The translations under genes and the position numbers were made by a program. From assembly GCA_005776475.1 (NCBI GenBank), contig SXPB01000012.1, positions 1 to 32,297 on the forward strand: a DNA stretch of 32,297 bases. Direction: 5' to 3'. Positions within the stretch are counted from its first letter, which is position 1; each line of letters opens with the position of its first letter. Under the pieces are notes generated by a model that saw only the letters and a program-made list of their open reading frames with translations, had not been told where the DNA came from and did not search any database. Positions 1 to 8,012 of the stretch are shown one piece after another. Origin of the DNA: Planctomycetia bacterium. GTDB lineage: Bacteria; Planctomycetota; UBA1135; UBA2386.

Positions 1-1
1 C

Positions 2-175
2 CAGCCACGCGACGGCGATCCGCGCTCGTCCTTCGTCACCTACGACGGCGACGGCAGCGGCGGCACCGTGCGTTTCCATCGCGTCGAGTACGACGTCGCC
101 ACCACGATGGCGAAGATCCGCGCAATCCCCGAGCTGCCCGACTACCTCGCCGACCGGCTGAGCCAGGGCCGCTGA
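2..175 (+). CDS. Metallophosphoesterase, C-terminal fragment
   Basis: Only the last 57 codons lie in the window; the start is upstream. The visible residues begin QPRDGDPRSSF and continue with a Val/Tyr-rich strand, then a short helix ending in a Leu/Arg-rich tail before the TGA at 173-175. This matches the C-terminal end of the YfcE/ApaH-like calcineurin-fold phosphoesterase family, where a Gly-Ser-Val-Gly-Gln-Pro-Arg loop is followed by the statement of a beta-strand and an 'I-L-P-x-x-L-A-x-R-L' ending. The catalytic metal ligands (DxH, GDxxD, GNH) lie outside the window, so activity cannot be judged. It is co-directional with yidC, 42-51 bases upstream of it. The family identification is from recognition of the C-terminal signature only. 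Confidence 0.7.
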   Translation, partial: QPRDGDPRSSFVTYDGDGSGGTVRFHRVEYDVATTMAKIRAIPELPDYLADRLSQGR

Positions 176-210
176 CCCCGGCGCGGCCATCGCGGCTGGG
201 CCAGATCCAC

Positions 211-216
211 TATCGA
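211..216 (+). promoter_or_regulatory. Possible -10 element TATCGA before yidC
   Basis: TATCGA ends 10 bases before the ATG at 227 and 1 base before the ATG at 218. Other genes in the window have a similar hexamer 6-10 bases before their start. If this is a -10 box, the leaderless start would be 227. The sixth base is A rather than T, so the call is weak. Confidence 0.25.
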
Positions 217-217
217 C

Positions 218-1897
218 ATGCTGACGATGTTGCGTTCGTTCCTGTTGTTTGCACTGACCGCGCTGGCAGCGGCGCAGGGCCAGCCCGATCCCACGATCGT
301 GCACGAGTTCGGAACGCCGGGAGCCACCGGCAGTTTCCGCGCGCGCTTCCACCCGGACGGTGCGGGCCTCGTGTTCCTGCAGGCGACCGACCACTACAAG
401 TCGCTGGCGGCGAAGCGGCAGGAGAAGCACGGTCCCGGCGATTGGCTGGCGCTGGCCTGGAACGGCAACGACCACGGGCTGCGGCTCGTGCAGACGACGC
501 CGTCGACCGCGTTCCCGGCCGATCCGGCGCTGGCGCGCTGGAACGTCGAGGCGAGCGGCGACACGGTGAAGTTCACGCTCGACGGCGGCGCCGGGCTCTG
601 GCTCGAGAAGGTGCTGCGCCACGACCCGAAGCTGCGCGGCTTCACGCTCGAGATCGCGCTGATCAACAAGACGTCGACGGCGACCGGTTCGCTCGACTTC
701 ACCCTGCTCGGTCTGGCGCCGGTGTCGGCGGCAGAATTGTCGTTGTTCGGCACGTTGGCCGTGGCGATCGCGGCGGGCACCGACGGCGCTGCGACGACGA
801 TCGGGGCGGCCCCCGGTCCCTCGCAGCCGCTCGCGTTGGCGACGCCGCTGTCGTTCGCCGGTTCGACCAACCGCTTCTTCGGCACGTTCCTGTTCCCGAA
901 GGACGACGCCGCGCGCACGGCCCTCGGCGCGATGAACGTCGACTTCGTGCCGGCGGTCGGTGACGAAGGGCTGAAGGTGTCGCCGTTCTCGTCGACGCGT
1001 GTCCGCCACGACCTGCGGCTGGCCGTGCCGGCCGTGGGCGCCGAGACGCGCGTTGCGCTCGGTCTCTATGCCGGTCCGAAGTCGTACCGCGTGTTCGCGA
1101 CGTTGCCCGAAGCGGTGCGCGACCAGTTCCGCCCGATCCTCGAGTACGACCTCAACTCGCCGTGCTGCTTTTCGATCGAGATGCCGGGTGGCCGGCCGAT
1201 GGCGAAGTTGCTGCTGTGGTTGCTCGGCATCTTCCACGACGTGATCCAGAACTGGGGCGTCGCGATCATGATGCTGACCATCCTGGTGCGCGGCCTGCTG
1301 GCGCCGCTCAACTTCCGGATGCAGAAGTCGATGCGCGCCTACGGCAAGAAGATGGCCGTGCTGAAGCCCAAGCTCGACGCGCTGAAGGCGCAGTTCGGCA
1401 GCGACCAGCGCGGCTACCAGCAGGCGATGATCGCGTTCCAGCGCGAACACAAGATGATGCCGCCGCTCGGTGGCTGCCTGCCGATCCTGCTGACGATGCC
1501 GGTCTACATCGGCTTGTTCACCGCGCTGCGCACTGCCTACGACGTGCGCCAGGAACCGTTCTGCGCGTGGGTCGACGACCTCAGCGTGCCCGACGCGTTG
1601 GTCCACAATTTCCTGTTCGGCTTCGACCTCAACCTGCTGCCGATCCTGTGGATCGTCATGATGCTGATCCAGACGTTGCGCACGCCGCTGCCGAACGATC
1701 CGCAGCAGCGCCAGACGATGATGATCATGCGCTTCATGCCGCTGATCTTCGGCGTGATGCTCTACACCTACGCCGCCGCCCTGCTCGTCTACATGGTGAC
1801 TTCGATGGTGTGGTCGATGATCGAGTTCTCGGTCACGAAGAAGATCCTCGGGCCGATCGACGGCGATGCTGCCGCGTTCGCGCCGCAGACGATGTAG
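218..1897 (+). CDS. yidC: Membrane protein insertase YidC/OxaA
   Basis: The product (559 aa) inserts and folds proteins in the cytoplasmic membrane, alone or with SecYEG. Residues 1-20 form a hydrophobic leader ending AAAQ. A periplasmic beta-rich domain of about 280 residues follows, then the conserved Oxa1/YidC core from about residue 325: a helix starting KLLLWLLGIFHDVIQNWG, the segment LTILVRGLLAPL carrying the positively charged groove arginine, a cytoplasmic hairpin rich in Lys and Gln, the helix after MPPLGGCLPILLTMPVYIGL, and two more C-terminal membrane segments. Length and domain order fit a Gram-negative-type YidC. Two in-frame starts are possible, ATG 218 and ATG 227; the second gives a tighter leader (MLRSFLLF) and sits 10 bases after a possible -10 box. 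The stop is 4 bases from the end of the convergent kinase-like gene. Confidence 0.95.
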   Translation: MLTMLRSFLLFALTALAAAQGQPDPTIVHEFGTPGATGSFRARFHPDGAGLVFLQATDHYKSLAAKRQEKHGPGDWLALAWNGNDHGLRLVQTTPSTAFPADPALARWNVEASGDTVKFTLDGGAGLWLEKVLRHDPKLRGFTLEIALINKTSTATGSLDFTLLGLAPVSAAELSLFGTLAVAIAAGTDGAATTIGAAPGPSQPLALATPLSFAGSTNRFFGTFLFPKDDAARTALGAMNVDFVPAVGDEGLKVSPFSSTRVRHDLRLAVPAVGAETRVALGLYAGPKSYRVFATLPEAVRDQFRPILEYDLNSPCCFSIEMPGGRPMAKLLLWLLGIFHDVIQNWGVAIMMLTILVRGLLAPLNFRMQKSMRAYGKKMAVLKPKLDALKAQFGSDQRGYQQAMIAFQREHKMMPPLGGCLPILLTMPVYIGLFTALRTAYDVRQEPFCAWVDDLSVPDALVHNFLFGFDLNLLPILWIVMMLIQTLRTPLPNDPQQRQTMMIMRFMPLIFGVMLYTYAAALLVYMVTSMVWSMIEFSVTKKILGPIDGDAAAFAPQTM

Positions 1898-1901
1898 GCC
1901 C

Positions 1902-2933
1902 TCAGGCCGGCAGCACGAACTCGAACAACACGCCGCCGTCCGGCAGCCGCCGGGCGGTGGCCTGGCCGCGGTGGCCGAGCACGACAGTCTGCGCCAGGAA
2001 CAGGCCCAGCCCCTGGGCCTGGCCGCGCAGCGCGCGGGCCGCGTAGTACGGCTCGAACGACTGCGGCAGGTTCCAACCCGCCAACGGCGCTCCGCGCGCA
2101 GCGAGCCGCAGGCAGCGACCGCCGCCGAGTGGGTGCAGCTGCAGTTCGGTGCTGGCGCCGGCCGCGTGCAGTTCTTCGCGCAGTCGCACGATTGCTGCGA
2201 TCGCCAACCCGAGTTGCGCCCGGTCGCCGCGCACCCGCTGCGGGCCGTCGTCGATCGTGCACGCAGGTTCGGCCCGGTGTTCGGCACTCGCCAGGGTCTG
2301 CGCCACGACTTCGCGCAGGTCGACCTCGGTCCAGGTTGCTGGGCCAGTCGCCGCCGAAGCGACGGCGCGCAAACGATCGACGGCGGCATGCACCTTGTCG
2401 ATGCCGGCCAGCGCCGCCGCGATCTGGTCGCGGCGGTTGCGTTCCGCGGCGGCCTGCAGGTCGGCGCGCAGCAGCTGCAGGTGGCCCGACACGAACATCA
2501 GCGGGTTGTTGACCTCGTCGGCGACGCCGCGGGCGAGATCGACGAACACATCGGCGCGCGGTCGGTCGCTGCGTTGCAGCGCCTGTTCGAGCACCGCCGC
2601 CAGCTGGCCGGGTGCTTCGGGGAACGGCAGCAACGGCGCTTGCAGCCGCTGCGCGATCGCGGCGGCGGCGACTTCGTGTTCGGGCGGCGTCACCACGACG
2701 ATGCCGAGGTTGGGCCACAACCGTTGCAGCATGCGCAACGCGCCGAGTTCCTCTTCGGCGGACGGCCCGAACGCGACCAGCACGAGGTCGGGAGCTGCCC
2801 GCAGCACCACTTCGGCATCCGCCAGCAACGTCGCCACCGGCCGCACCTCGGGCCGGAGGGGAAGTTGGCGCAGATCGCCGACCAGCCGGTCGTGCACCGG
2901 CCCGGCGACCACGATGCGGAGTGGCCGTTCCAT
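1902..2933 (-). CDS. Degenerate receiver plus histidine-kinase-like protein (probable pseudokinase)
   Basis: The product is 343 aa and soluble, with no signal peptide or membrane segment. Residues 5-115 look like a CheY-type receiver fold, but the expected phosphoacceptor Asp at the end of strand 3 is Ala54 (PDLVLVAFGP). Residues 130-210 are a DHp-like helical pair with an H-box reading VADEVNNPL, in which the usual phospho-His is Asp139. The C-terminal ATPase-like region keeps the F-box (SFEPYY) and the second glycine box (GLGLFLAQ), but the N-box Asn and the DxGxG box are absent (ARGAPLAGW). So the protein has histidine-kinase ancestry but probably neither autophosphorylates nor accepts phosphate. 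It may act as a scaffold or allosteric partner; that is inference. The start ATG at 2933 is the first Met that gives a complete receiver strand. A TACCGT at 2989-2994 could be its promoter. Confidence 0.75.
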   Translation of the reverse strand: MERPLRIVVAGPVHDRLVGDLRQLPLRPEVRPVATLLADAEVVLRAAPDLVLVAFGPSAEEELGALRMLQRLWPNLGIVVVTPPEHEVAAAAIAQRLQAPLLPFPEAPGQLAAVLEQALQRSDRPRADVFVDLARGVADEVNNPLMFVSGHLQLLRADLQAAAERNRRDQIAAALAGIDKVHAAVDRLRAVASAATGPATWTEVDLREVVAQTLASAEHRAEPACTIDDGPQRVRGDRAQLGLAIAAIVRLREELHAAGASTELQLHPLGGGRCLRLAARGAPLAGWNLPQSFEPYYAARALRGQAQGLGLFLAQTVVLGHRGQATARRLPDGGVLFEFVLPA

Positions 2934-3095
2934 GAATGCGAAGCCCTGGCCAGTGGCACGGAGCTTGGCTCGCCGGGGCGGAATCCGGACGGTAACGAGC
3001 AACTCGTCCGATGTCACCGGATCCGGGGGTGGCGAGGTCGCCGACTTCCTGGCTGTTGCTGTAGCCGCAGCGCGGTTGCCGCCGATACCAAGGCC

Positions 3096-3473
3096 GTGAC
3101 GGGCGACCCCGAAGACACGGCGAAAGCCGACGGAAATGGCAAACCAGGCCCGCGATTGCAGGTGGTCGCGGGTGCTCTCGACACCTCGGCGCCGCCGCCG
3201 CGGGTGCGGCTCGTGCGCGAGTGGAAAGGGCTGACGGTGGCCGATCTCTATCGCGACGAACTGGTCGAACGCCTGCCGGGGCAGATGCGTTCGGCATTGC
3301 GCCACATCGAAGCGGGGGACTTCGCGGCCGCCGATCGGGCGCTGCCGGGCGACGACACCCCCGTCTACGCGGGGCCCGGCCATCGGCGGCCGGAACGACG
3401 CCTGCTCGTGCTGATGGTCGCCATGGCCGCGGTGTTGGCAGCCTTCGCGGTTGCCGAGATGTTCGCGCCATGA
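3096..3473 (+). CDS. Small C-terminally anchored membrane protein, unknown function
   Basis: The product is 125 aa from a GTG start. The first half is charged and predicted cytoplasmic, with the segment REWKGLTVADLYRDELVERL followed by a short amphipathic helix (QMRSALRHIEAGDFAAADRA). A single hydrophobic segment (LLVLMVAMAAVLAAFAVAEM) lies at the extreme C-terminus, so it is tail-anchored with the N-terminus inside. I do not recognise a family. It is divergent from the kinase-like gene, with 162 bases between the starts, and lies 97 bases upstream of the glycosyltransferase operon. The frame is supported by the compositionally sensible ending; no ATG precedes the GTG in a plausible position. 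Confidence 0.55.
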   Translation: MTGDPEDTAKADGNGKPGPRLQVVAGALDTSAPPPRVRLVREWKGLTVADLYRDELVERLPGQMRSALRHIEAGDFAAADRALPGDDTPVYAGPGHRRPERRLLVLMVAMAAVLAAFAVAEMFAP

Positions 3474-3554
3474 TCTGGTCGCCGTCGCTCTGCCTGGCGC
3501 CGGGAGCACGAATCGTCGCTGACAACCCTCGCGCGACGGTCGCTTGCCGCGCAC

Positions 3555-3560
3555 TATCTC
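3555..3560 (+). promoter_or_regulatory. Possible -10 element TATCTC before the glycosyltransferase operon
   Basis: TATCTC ends exactly 10 bases before the GTG at 3571. This is the same spacing as at several other genes in the window and favours GTG 3571 over the upstream TTG at 3544. It matches only part of the -10 consensus. Confidence 0.3.
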
Positions 3561-3570
3561 GCCGCCAACC

Positions 3571-4590
3571 GTGAGTTCGTTCGCCGACCAGGACCCGAAT
3601 GCAGCCGCCGTTGTCGCGCCCGACGCGGTCGTCCCGAGCCTCAGCGTCGTCGTGCCCATCTACAACGAACGCGAGAACGTGGGCCCGCTGCACGAGTCCC
3701 TGACGCATGCCCTGCAGTCGTTCGGTCGCAGCTACGAGATCGTGTTCGTCGACGACGGCAGCAAGGACGGCACCCGCGACGTGATGCGCGAACTGGCGGC
3801 GATCGATCCGCACCTGCGCCTGGTGTTGTTCCGGCGCAACTACGGCCAGACCGCGGCGATGGCAGCGGGTTTCCGCACTGCGCGCGGTCGCACCATCGTG
3901 TCGATGGATGGCGACCTGCAGAACGATCCCGCCGACATCGGGCGCCTCGTCGAGAAGCTCGACCAGGGCTACGACGTGGTGTGCGGTTGGCGGCGTTGGC
4001 GCCAGGACCGCGCGATGACGCGCCTCTTGCCGAGCCGCATCGCCAACTTCCTGATCTCGCGCGTCACCGGGGCCCGCATCCACGACACCGGCTGTTCGTT
4101 GAAGGCGTACCGCAGCTGGGTCGTGCGCAGCCTGCACCTCTACTCCGACATGCACCGCTTCCTCGCCGCGCTCGGCGTCGGGCTCGGTGCGCGCATCACC
4201 GAGCTGCCGGTGCGCCACCATGCGCGGCGGGCCGGCAAGTCGAAGTACGGCCTCGGCCGCGTGTTTCGCGTTCTCGCGGACCTGGTCGGCATCAAGATGC
4301 TGATCCAGTTCGCGGCGCACCCGATCCGCTGGTTCTCGTTGCTGGCGCTGCCGCTGTTCGTGCTGGCGCCGGCGATGTTCCTGCTCGGCTTCGTCAAGGT
4401 GCATCGCGAGGGCGGCTGGGAGCTGTTCGGCAACTACCCGTACGACATGGCTGCCGTCGCAGTCGGCGCCGTGGCGCTGCTGATCGCGATGAACGTGTTC
4501 CTGCTCGGCTTCCTCGCCGAACTGCAGGTCAAAGTGTCGAAGTTCTTCCGGCACCGCATCTCGGTCACGGCGCGGGAGGCGAGCCGATGA
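3571..4590 (+). CDS. Family 2 glycosyltransferase, polyprenyl-phosphate sugar transferase type (DPM1/GtrB-like)
   Basis: The product is 339 aa. It probably transfers a sugar from a nucleotide donor to a polyprenyl phosphate on the cytoplasmic face of the membrane, for envelope polysaccharide or glycoconjugate synthesis. The GT-A domain shows SVVVPIYNE, the nucleotide-binding VDDGSKDGT (Asp61-Asp62), and the metal-binding DGDLQ with Asp113 and Asp115. A basic CGWRRWRQDR segment and a downstream HDTGCSLKAYR acceptor-site block follow. Two C-terminal membrane helices (around IRWFSLLALPLFVLAPAMF and MAAVAVGAVALLIAMNVFL) fit the DPM1/GtrB group. The start chosen is GTG 3571; a TTG at 3544 would add nine residues. 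Its stop overlaps the ATG of the next gene (ATGA), so the two are almost certainly translationally coupled. Confidence 0.9.
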   Translation: MSSFADQDPNAAAVVAPDAVVPSLSVVVPIYNERENVGPLHESLTHALQSFGRSYEIVFVDDGSKDGTRDVMRELAAIDPHLRLVLFRRNYGQTAAMAAGFRTARGRTIVSMDGDLQNDPADIGRLVEKLDQGYDVVCGWRRWRQDRAMTRLLPSRIANFLISRVTGARIHDTGCSLKAYRSWVVRSLHLYSDMHRFLAALGVGLGARITELPVRHHARRAGKSKYGLGRVFRVLADLVGIKMLIQFAAHPIRWFSLLALPLFVLAPAMFLLGFVKVHREGGWELFGNYPYDMAAVAVGAVALLIAMNVFLLGFLAELQVKVSKFFRHRISVTAREASR

Positions 4591-6731
4591 GCCAGTCGCC
4601 GCTCGTCTCGGTCGTCGTCGCGATCGCCGGGCCCGAAGGGCAGCCGCGCGTCGTCGTCGATGCCTTCGGCAAGGCGTTGATCGACGGCGGCTACCGCTGC
4701 GAGTTCGTGGTCGTGCTCGACGGCCCGGGCACGCGTTTCGAACAGGAACTGCGCGAGGTCGGCTCCCGCTGGCCGGTGCGCATCGTGCAATTGGAGGGTG
4801 GCGGTCTCGGCGAGTCGATCGCGCTGTCGGCAGGCGTCGCCAAGGCGACCGGCGACCTCGTCGTCAACGTGCCACCGTACGTGCAGATCGAGCCCGAGGA
4901 CGTGCTCAAGGTGGTGAAGGCGCTCGAGGCCGGCGCCGACTGTGTCGCGACTTGGCGGCACTCGCGCATCGACCCGTGGTTGAACCAGCTGCAGTCGCGG
5001 CTGTTCAACTTCGCGTTGCGCTTCATCATGAACATGCCGTTCCACGACCTGAACTCGGGCACGCGCGGTTTCCGCCGCCAGGTGCTCGAAGAGGTCGCGG
5101 TCTACGGCGAGCTGTATCGCTTCCTGCCCGTGCTGGCGCGCCGCCAGGGGTTCCGCGTCGTCGAAGTGCGCGTGCGGCACCGCGAGGAGAAGGGCCGCGC
5201 CGGGTTTTACGGCATCGGCGTCTACCTGCGTCGCTTCCTCGACATCCTCGCGATCACGTTCCTGACGCGCTTCACGCAGCGGCCGTTGCGGTTCTTCGGC
5301 TACGTCGGCTTCACCGCGATGCTGGTCGGCGTGCTGATGGCGGCGGTGCCGTTGTGGCGGAAGATCGTCGACGACCAGGGCCTCGGGGAACGGCCGATCT
5401 TCGTCATCGGCGCGATCCTGGCGGCGTTCGGCGTGCAGTTGATCGGGTTCGGCCTGATCGGCGAGATCATCATCTTCACGCAGGCGCCGAACCTGCGCGA
5501 CTTCAAGGTCGAGGACCAGGTCGAAGGTGGCGCTGAGTCACCCGACCACAAGGCGGTCGAGTTCGTGCCGCCGATGCCGGAGCCAGCGCTGTTGCCGACG
5601 ATCGGCGACGCGATGCCGGTTGTCGCCGCCACCGTCCCCGCGGAGCCGGTGGCGCCGAACGAACTGCGGGTGCGCGAGATCCTGCCCGGCGAAGACTCGC
5701 GCTGGGACAGCTACGTCAGCCGGCATCCGCTCGGCACGTTCTTCCATCGCACCGGATGGGCCCGCGCCACCGCCGAGCACTTCCGCCACCAGCAGTTCCA
5801 TCTCGTCGTCGAAGACGGTCGGCGCTGGATTGGCGTGCTGCCGTTGTTCCTGGCCAAGAGTCCGTTCCTCGGCAAGAACCTGATCAGCGTTCCCTACGGC
5901 GTCTACGGCGGCGTGCTCGCCGACGACGACCGCGCCCAGAACGCGCTGCTGGCGCGCGCCGAAGCGCTCGGTCGCGAACTCGGCGTCGGCTACGTCGAAC
6001 TGCGCCATCTCGAAGCGCGCTCCGGCGAACGGCCGCGCTCGCCGCTCTACGTGACGTTCCGCTGCGATCTGCCGGAACGCGCCGAAGACGTGATGGCGCG
6101 CATCCCGAAGAAGGCGCGGGCCGAAGTGCGTTGCGCGCGCGATCCCGCGGGGCCGGCGATCGAAGGCAAACGGCGCGAGTCGTTCGGCATCAAGGTCACG
6201 CCCGACGGTTCGGTCGACGAGTTGTTCGCGTTGTTCGCCGAGAACAAACGGCGGCTCGGTTCGCCGGCGCTGCCGAAGAAGTGGTTCCGCGGCCTCGTCG
6301 AAGAGTTCGGCCAGGCGGCGGTGATCCATCGCGCGGTGGCACCCGACGGTCGCACGCTCGCGGCGGTGATGTCGTTCTGCTGGAAGGACACCGTCTACGC
6401 CTACTACTCCGGGTCGCGCACCGACATCAACGACACCGGCGTCAACAACTGGATCTACTGCGCGATCATGGAATGGGCGGTCGAACAGGGCTACCGGCGC
6501 TTCGACTTCGGCCGCAGTCGCGCCGATTCGGGCCCGGCGAAGTTCAAGAAGAACATGGGCTTCACGGCGGAGCCGTTGCACTACGAGTACTTGCTCGTCG
6601 GCCAGGGCGCGAAGCTGCCGGACTTCCATCCGAGCAACCCCAAGCTCGACTTGCCGCGCCGCATGTGGTCGCGCATGCCGATGTTCCTTTGCAACGGGCT
6701 CGGTGCGAAACTGTCGCGCTACATCCCGTAA
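4587..6731 (+). CDS. Glycosyltransferase family 2-like / FemAB (XrtA/PEP-CTERM-associated type) fusion protein
   Basis: The product is 714 aa in two parts. Residues 1-310 are a GT2 domain with two membrane helices (about 235-290), clearly related to the preceding gene (for example FHDLNSGTRGFRR against HDTGCSLKAYR). The catalytic landmarks are degraded: VDDGS is replaced by VLDGPG (Asp45) and the metal-binding DxD is NVPPY starting at Asn94. After a Pro/Ala/Val-rich linker, residues from about 360 to 690 are a GNAT-fold FemAB domain of the kind linked to exosortase loci, with IPKKARAEVR, LPKKWFRGLVEEFG, a central SFCWKDTVYAYYSG, and the ending YRRFDFGRSRADSGPAKFKK. FemAB-like proteins add aminoacyl or other acyl groups to envelope polymers. 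A plausible reading is that the inactive GT domain docks the acyltransferase on a lipid-linked glycan made by its neighbour; that is inference. No exosortase gene is in the window. Confidence 0.85.
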   Translation: MSQSPLVSVVVAIAGPEGQPRVVVDAFGKALIDGGYRCEFVVVLDGPGTRFEQELREVGSRWPVRIVQLEGGGLGESIALSAGVAKATGDLVVNVPPYVQIEPEDVLKVVKALEAGADCVATWRHSRIDPWLNQLQSRLFNFALRFIMNMPFHDLNSGTRGFRRQVLEEVAVYGELYRFLPVLARRQGFRVVEVRVRHREEKGRAGFYGIGVYLRRFLDILAITFLTRFTQRPLRFFGYVGFTAMLVGVLMAAVPLWRKIVDDQGLGERPIFVIGAILAAFGVQLIGFGLIGEIIIFTQAPNLRDFKVEDQVEGGAESPDHKAVEFVPPMPEPALLPTIGDAMPVVAATVPAEPVAPNELRVREILPGEDSRWDSYVSRHPLGTFFHRTGWARATAEHFRHQQFHLVVEDGRRWIGVLPLFLAKSPFLGKNLISVPYGVYGGVLADDDRAQNALLARAEALGRELGVGYVELRHLEARSGERPRSPLYVTFRCDLPERAEDVMARIPKKARAEVRCARDPAGPAIEGKRRESFGIKVTPDGSVDELFALFAENKRRLGSPALPKKWFRGLVEEFGQAAVIHRAVAPDGRTLAAVMSFCWKDTVYAYYSGSRTDINDTGVNNWIYCAIMEWAVEQGYRRFDFGRSRADSGPAKFKKNMGFTAEPLHYEYLLVGQGAKLPDFHPSNPKLDLPRRMWSRMPMFLCNGLGAKLSRYIP

Positions 6732-6743
6732 CGACCCCACCGC

Positions 6744-6980
6744 ATGCAGCCGTCCTCGCAACGTTCCGCGCCCGTCGAACACACCAAGTGGTCGCCCGGC
6801 CTGATCGGGTTCTACGCCAGTTGTGCTGGCGTCTCGATGGGCGCCGCCATCGCGTTTGGCGCGCACTGGTTCTTCAACAGCACCAGCGGCCTCGTGTTCG
6901 GCGCGGTGATGTCGGGCGTGTCCTGCATCACCTGCTACTTCTCGCTGGTGGCAGCGCGTCGGCCGCCGGCGGCGGACTAG
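6744..6980 (+). CDS. Small two-helix membrane protein, unknown function
   Basis: The product is 78 aa, starting at an ATG 12 bases after the FemAB fusion stop, so probably the last gene of that operon. A basic N-terminus is followed by two hydrophobic segments, LIGFYASCAGVSMGAAIAFGA and LVFGAVMSGVSCITCYFSLV, then a short basic tail. No family is recognised. The position suggests a membrane accessory of the glycosyltransferase/FemAB pair. It ends 9 bases from the convergent phosphatase gene. The short length keeps confidence moderate. Confidence 0.6.
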   Translation: MQPSSQRSAPVEHTKWSPGLIGFYASCAGVSMGAAIAFGAHWFFNSTSGLVFGAVMSGVSCITCYFSLVAARRPPAAD

Positions 6981-6989
6981 TCGCCGATC

Positions 6990-7544
6990 TCAGCCGCGCA
7001 GCAGCCAGTCGACGGCAGCGGTGAGATCGCGCGCTTCGTGGTCGGGCGTGCAGCCCGCGGCCCGCAGCTTCTCGCGCTCCGCTGCCGCGGGCTTGCCGCT
7101 GTGCACCAGCACCGTGCGCAATGGCAGGCCGCGCGCCATCAGCAGATCGCGCGCGCTGTCGCCGATGATGACGCCGCCTTCGAACGATACGGCGAGCAAC
7201 TCGCGCGCCTGGTGCAGCACGCCGGGGCCCGGCTTGCGGCACGGGCAGTCGCCGCCGTAGCCGTCCTGCCCGTCGGGATGGTGGGGGCAGTGCAGGTAGG
7301 CTTCGATCAGGCCGTCGAGCTCCTGGTGCAGTCGCGCGTGCACGGCGGCGAGATCGCTCTCGCGGTAGAGGCCACGCGCAATGCCGCTCTGGTTGGTGAC
7401 GACGACGAGGCGGAAGCCGGCGTCGTGCAGGCGCTGCAGGGCGTGCCTGGTGCCGGGGATGATCGCCAACTGCGCGGGACTGGTGACGAAGCCGACTTCG
7501 TGGTTCAGCGTGCCGTCGCGGTCGAGGAAAACCGTCGGCTTCAC
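6990..7544 (-). CDS. gmhB: HAD-superfamily heptose-bisphosphate phosphatase (GmhB-like)
   Basis: The product is 184 aa, the usual size for GmhB, which removes the C7 phosphate of D-glycero-D-manno-heptose 1,7-bisphosphate in ADP-heptose synthesis. The HAD motifs are intact: nucleophile Asp8 and acid/base Asp10 in FLDRDGT, TNQSG as motif II, the Lys of CRKPGPG as motif III, and GDSARD as motif IV. The zinc-binding loop typical of GmhB is present: CPHHPDGQDGYGGDCPC, with Cys-x-His and Cys-x-Cys ligands. The start is a GTG whose last two bases overlap the stop of the upstream lipoprotein gene (GTGA), so expression is probably coupled. Related histidinol-phosphate phosphatases share the fold, so the exact substrate is a family inference. 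Confidence 0.87.
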   Translation of the reverse strand: MKPTVFLDRDGTLNHEVGFVTSPAQLAIIPGTRHALQRLHDAGFRLVVVTNQSGIARGLYRESDLAAVHARLHQELDGLIEAYLHCPHHPDGQDGYGGDCPCRKPGPGVLHQARELLAVSFEGGVIIGDSARDLLMARGLPLRTVLVHSGKPAAAEREKLRAAGCTPDHEARDLTAAVDWLLRG

Positions 7545-8005
7545 TGCGGCTGCTTCTGGCCGGCCTTGGCGGCGAGCAGATCGAAGCCGAGCAGCGGCGC
7601 GTCCTCGCGTTCGAGGCGCACACACAGTTCGGCGGGGATCACAGCGCTGCGCACGCCGAACGGATACGCGACGTCGCCCGCCGACCAGAACATCGGCAAC
7701 GGCAGCATCACCGGGTCGTAGGCGCCGTCGATCCACTTCGACGTGTAGCCTTCGCTGTACTGCTGCACGCGGTAGCGGGCGGGCCGGTAGCCCTTCTTCT
7801 GCAGTTCGATCACGTGGTCGGTGCCGAAGTGGCCGCCGATCGGCAGGCTGGCCGGCGTGGTGCGGCCGGTGTCGCGTCCATCGACGAGGATGCGGGCGCC
7901 CAGCGGATCGCTCGACACCAGGACGTTTTCGCGGCTCGAGAACCACGTGCACGCCGGGCACAGCAGCAGCACCGGCAACAGCAGCGAACGTAGGCGCGCG
8001 ATCAT
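7541..8005 (-). CDS. PEGA-domain lipoprotein
   Basis: The product is 154 aa. A short basic N-terminus and hydrophobic stretch (LRSLLLPVLLLCPAC) end in a lipobox-like Cys19; the -3 residue is Cys, which is unusual. Residues about 27-75 form a PEGA repeat (VLVSSDPLGARILVDGRDTG, then a TTPASLP turn and a GYRP strand), a surface beta-domain common in planctomycete and myxobacterial envelope proteins. The C-terminal 70 residues contain a Trp/Pro-rich hydrophobic patch of unknown role. The ATG at 8005 follows a TAGCAT hexamer by 7 bases. It heads a two-gene operon with the heptose phosphatase, consistent with an envelope role, although no direct partner is known. Confidence 0.8.
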   Translation of the reverse strand: MIARLRSLLLPVLLLCPACTWFSSRENVLVSSDPLGARILVDGRDTGRTTPASLPIGGHFGTDHVIELQKKGYRPARYRVQQYSEGYTSKWIDGAYDPVMLPLPMFWSAGDVAYPFGVRSAVIPAELCVRLEREDAPLLGFDLLAAKAGQKQPQ

Positions 8006-8012
8006 TGTGCGG

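Noticed and set aside
3474-3570. Possible RNA gene or small ORF in the spacer before the glycosyltransferase
   Set aside because: No tRNA-like arms, no conserved hairpin and no credible short frame were found.
1789-4554. Open frame of 921 codons on the minus strand across YidC, the kinase-like gene and the glycosyltransferase
   Set aside because: It crosses three real genes, is low-complexity Arg/Ala-rich, and has no recognisable domain or leader.
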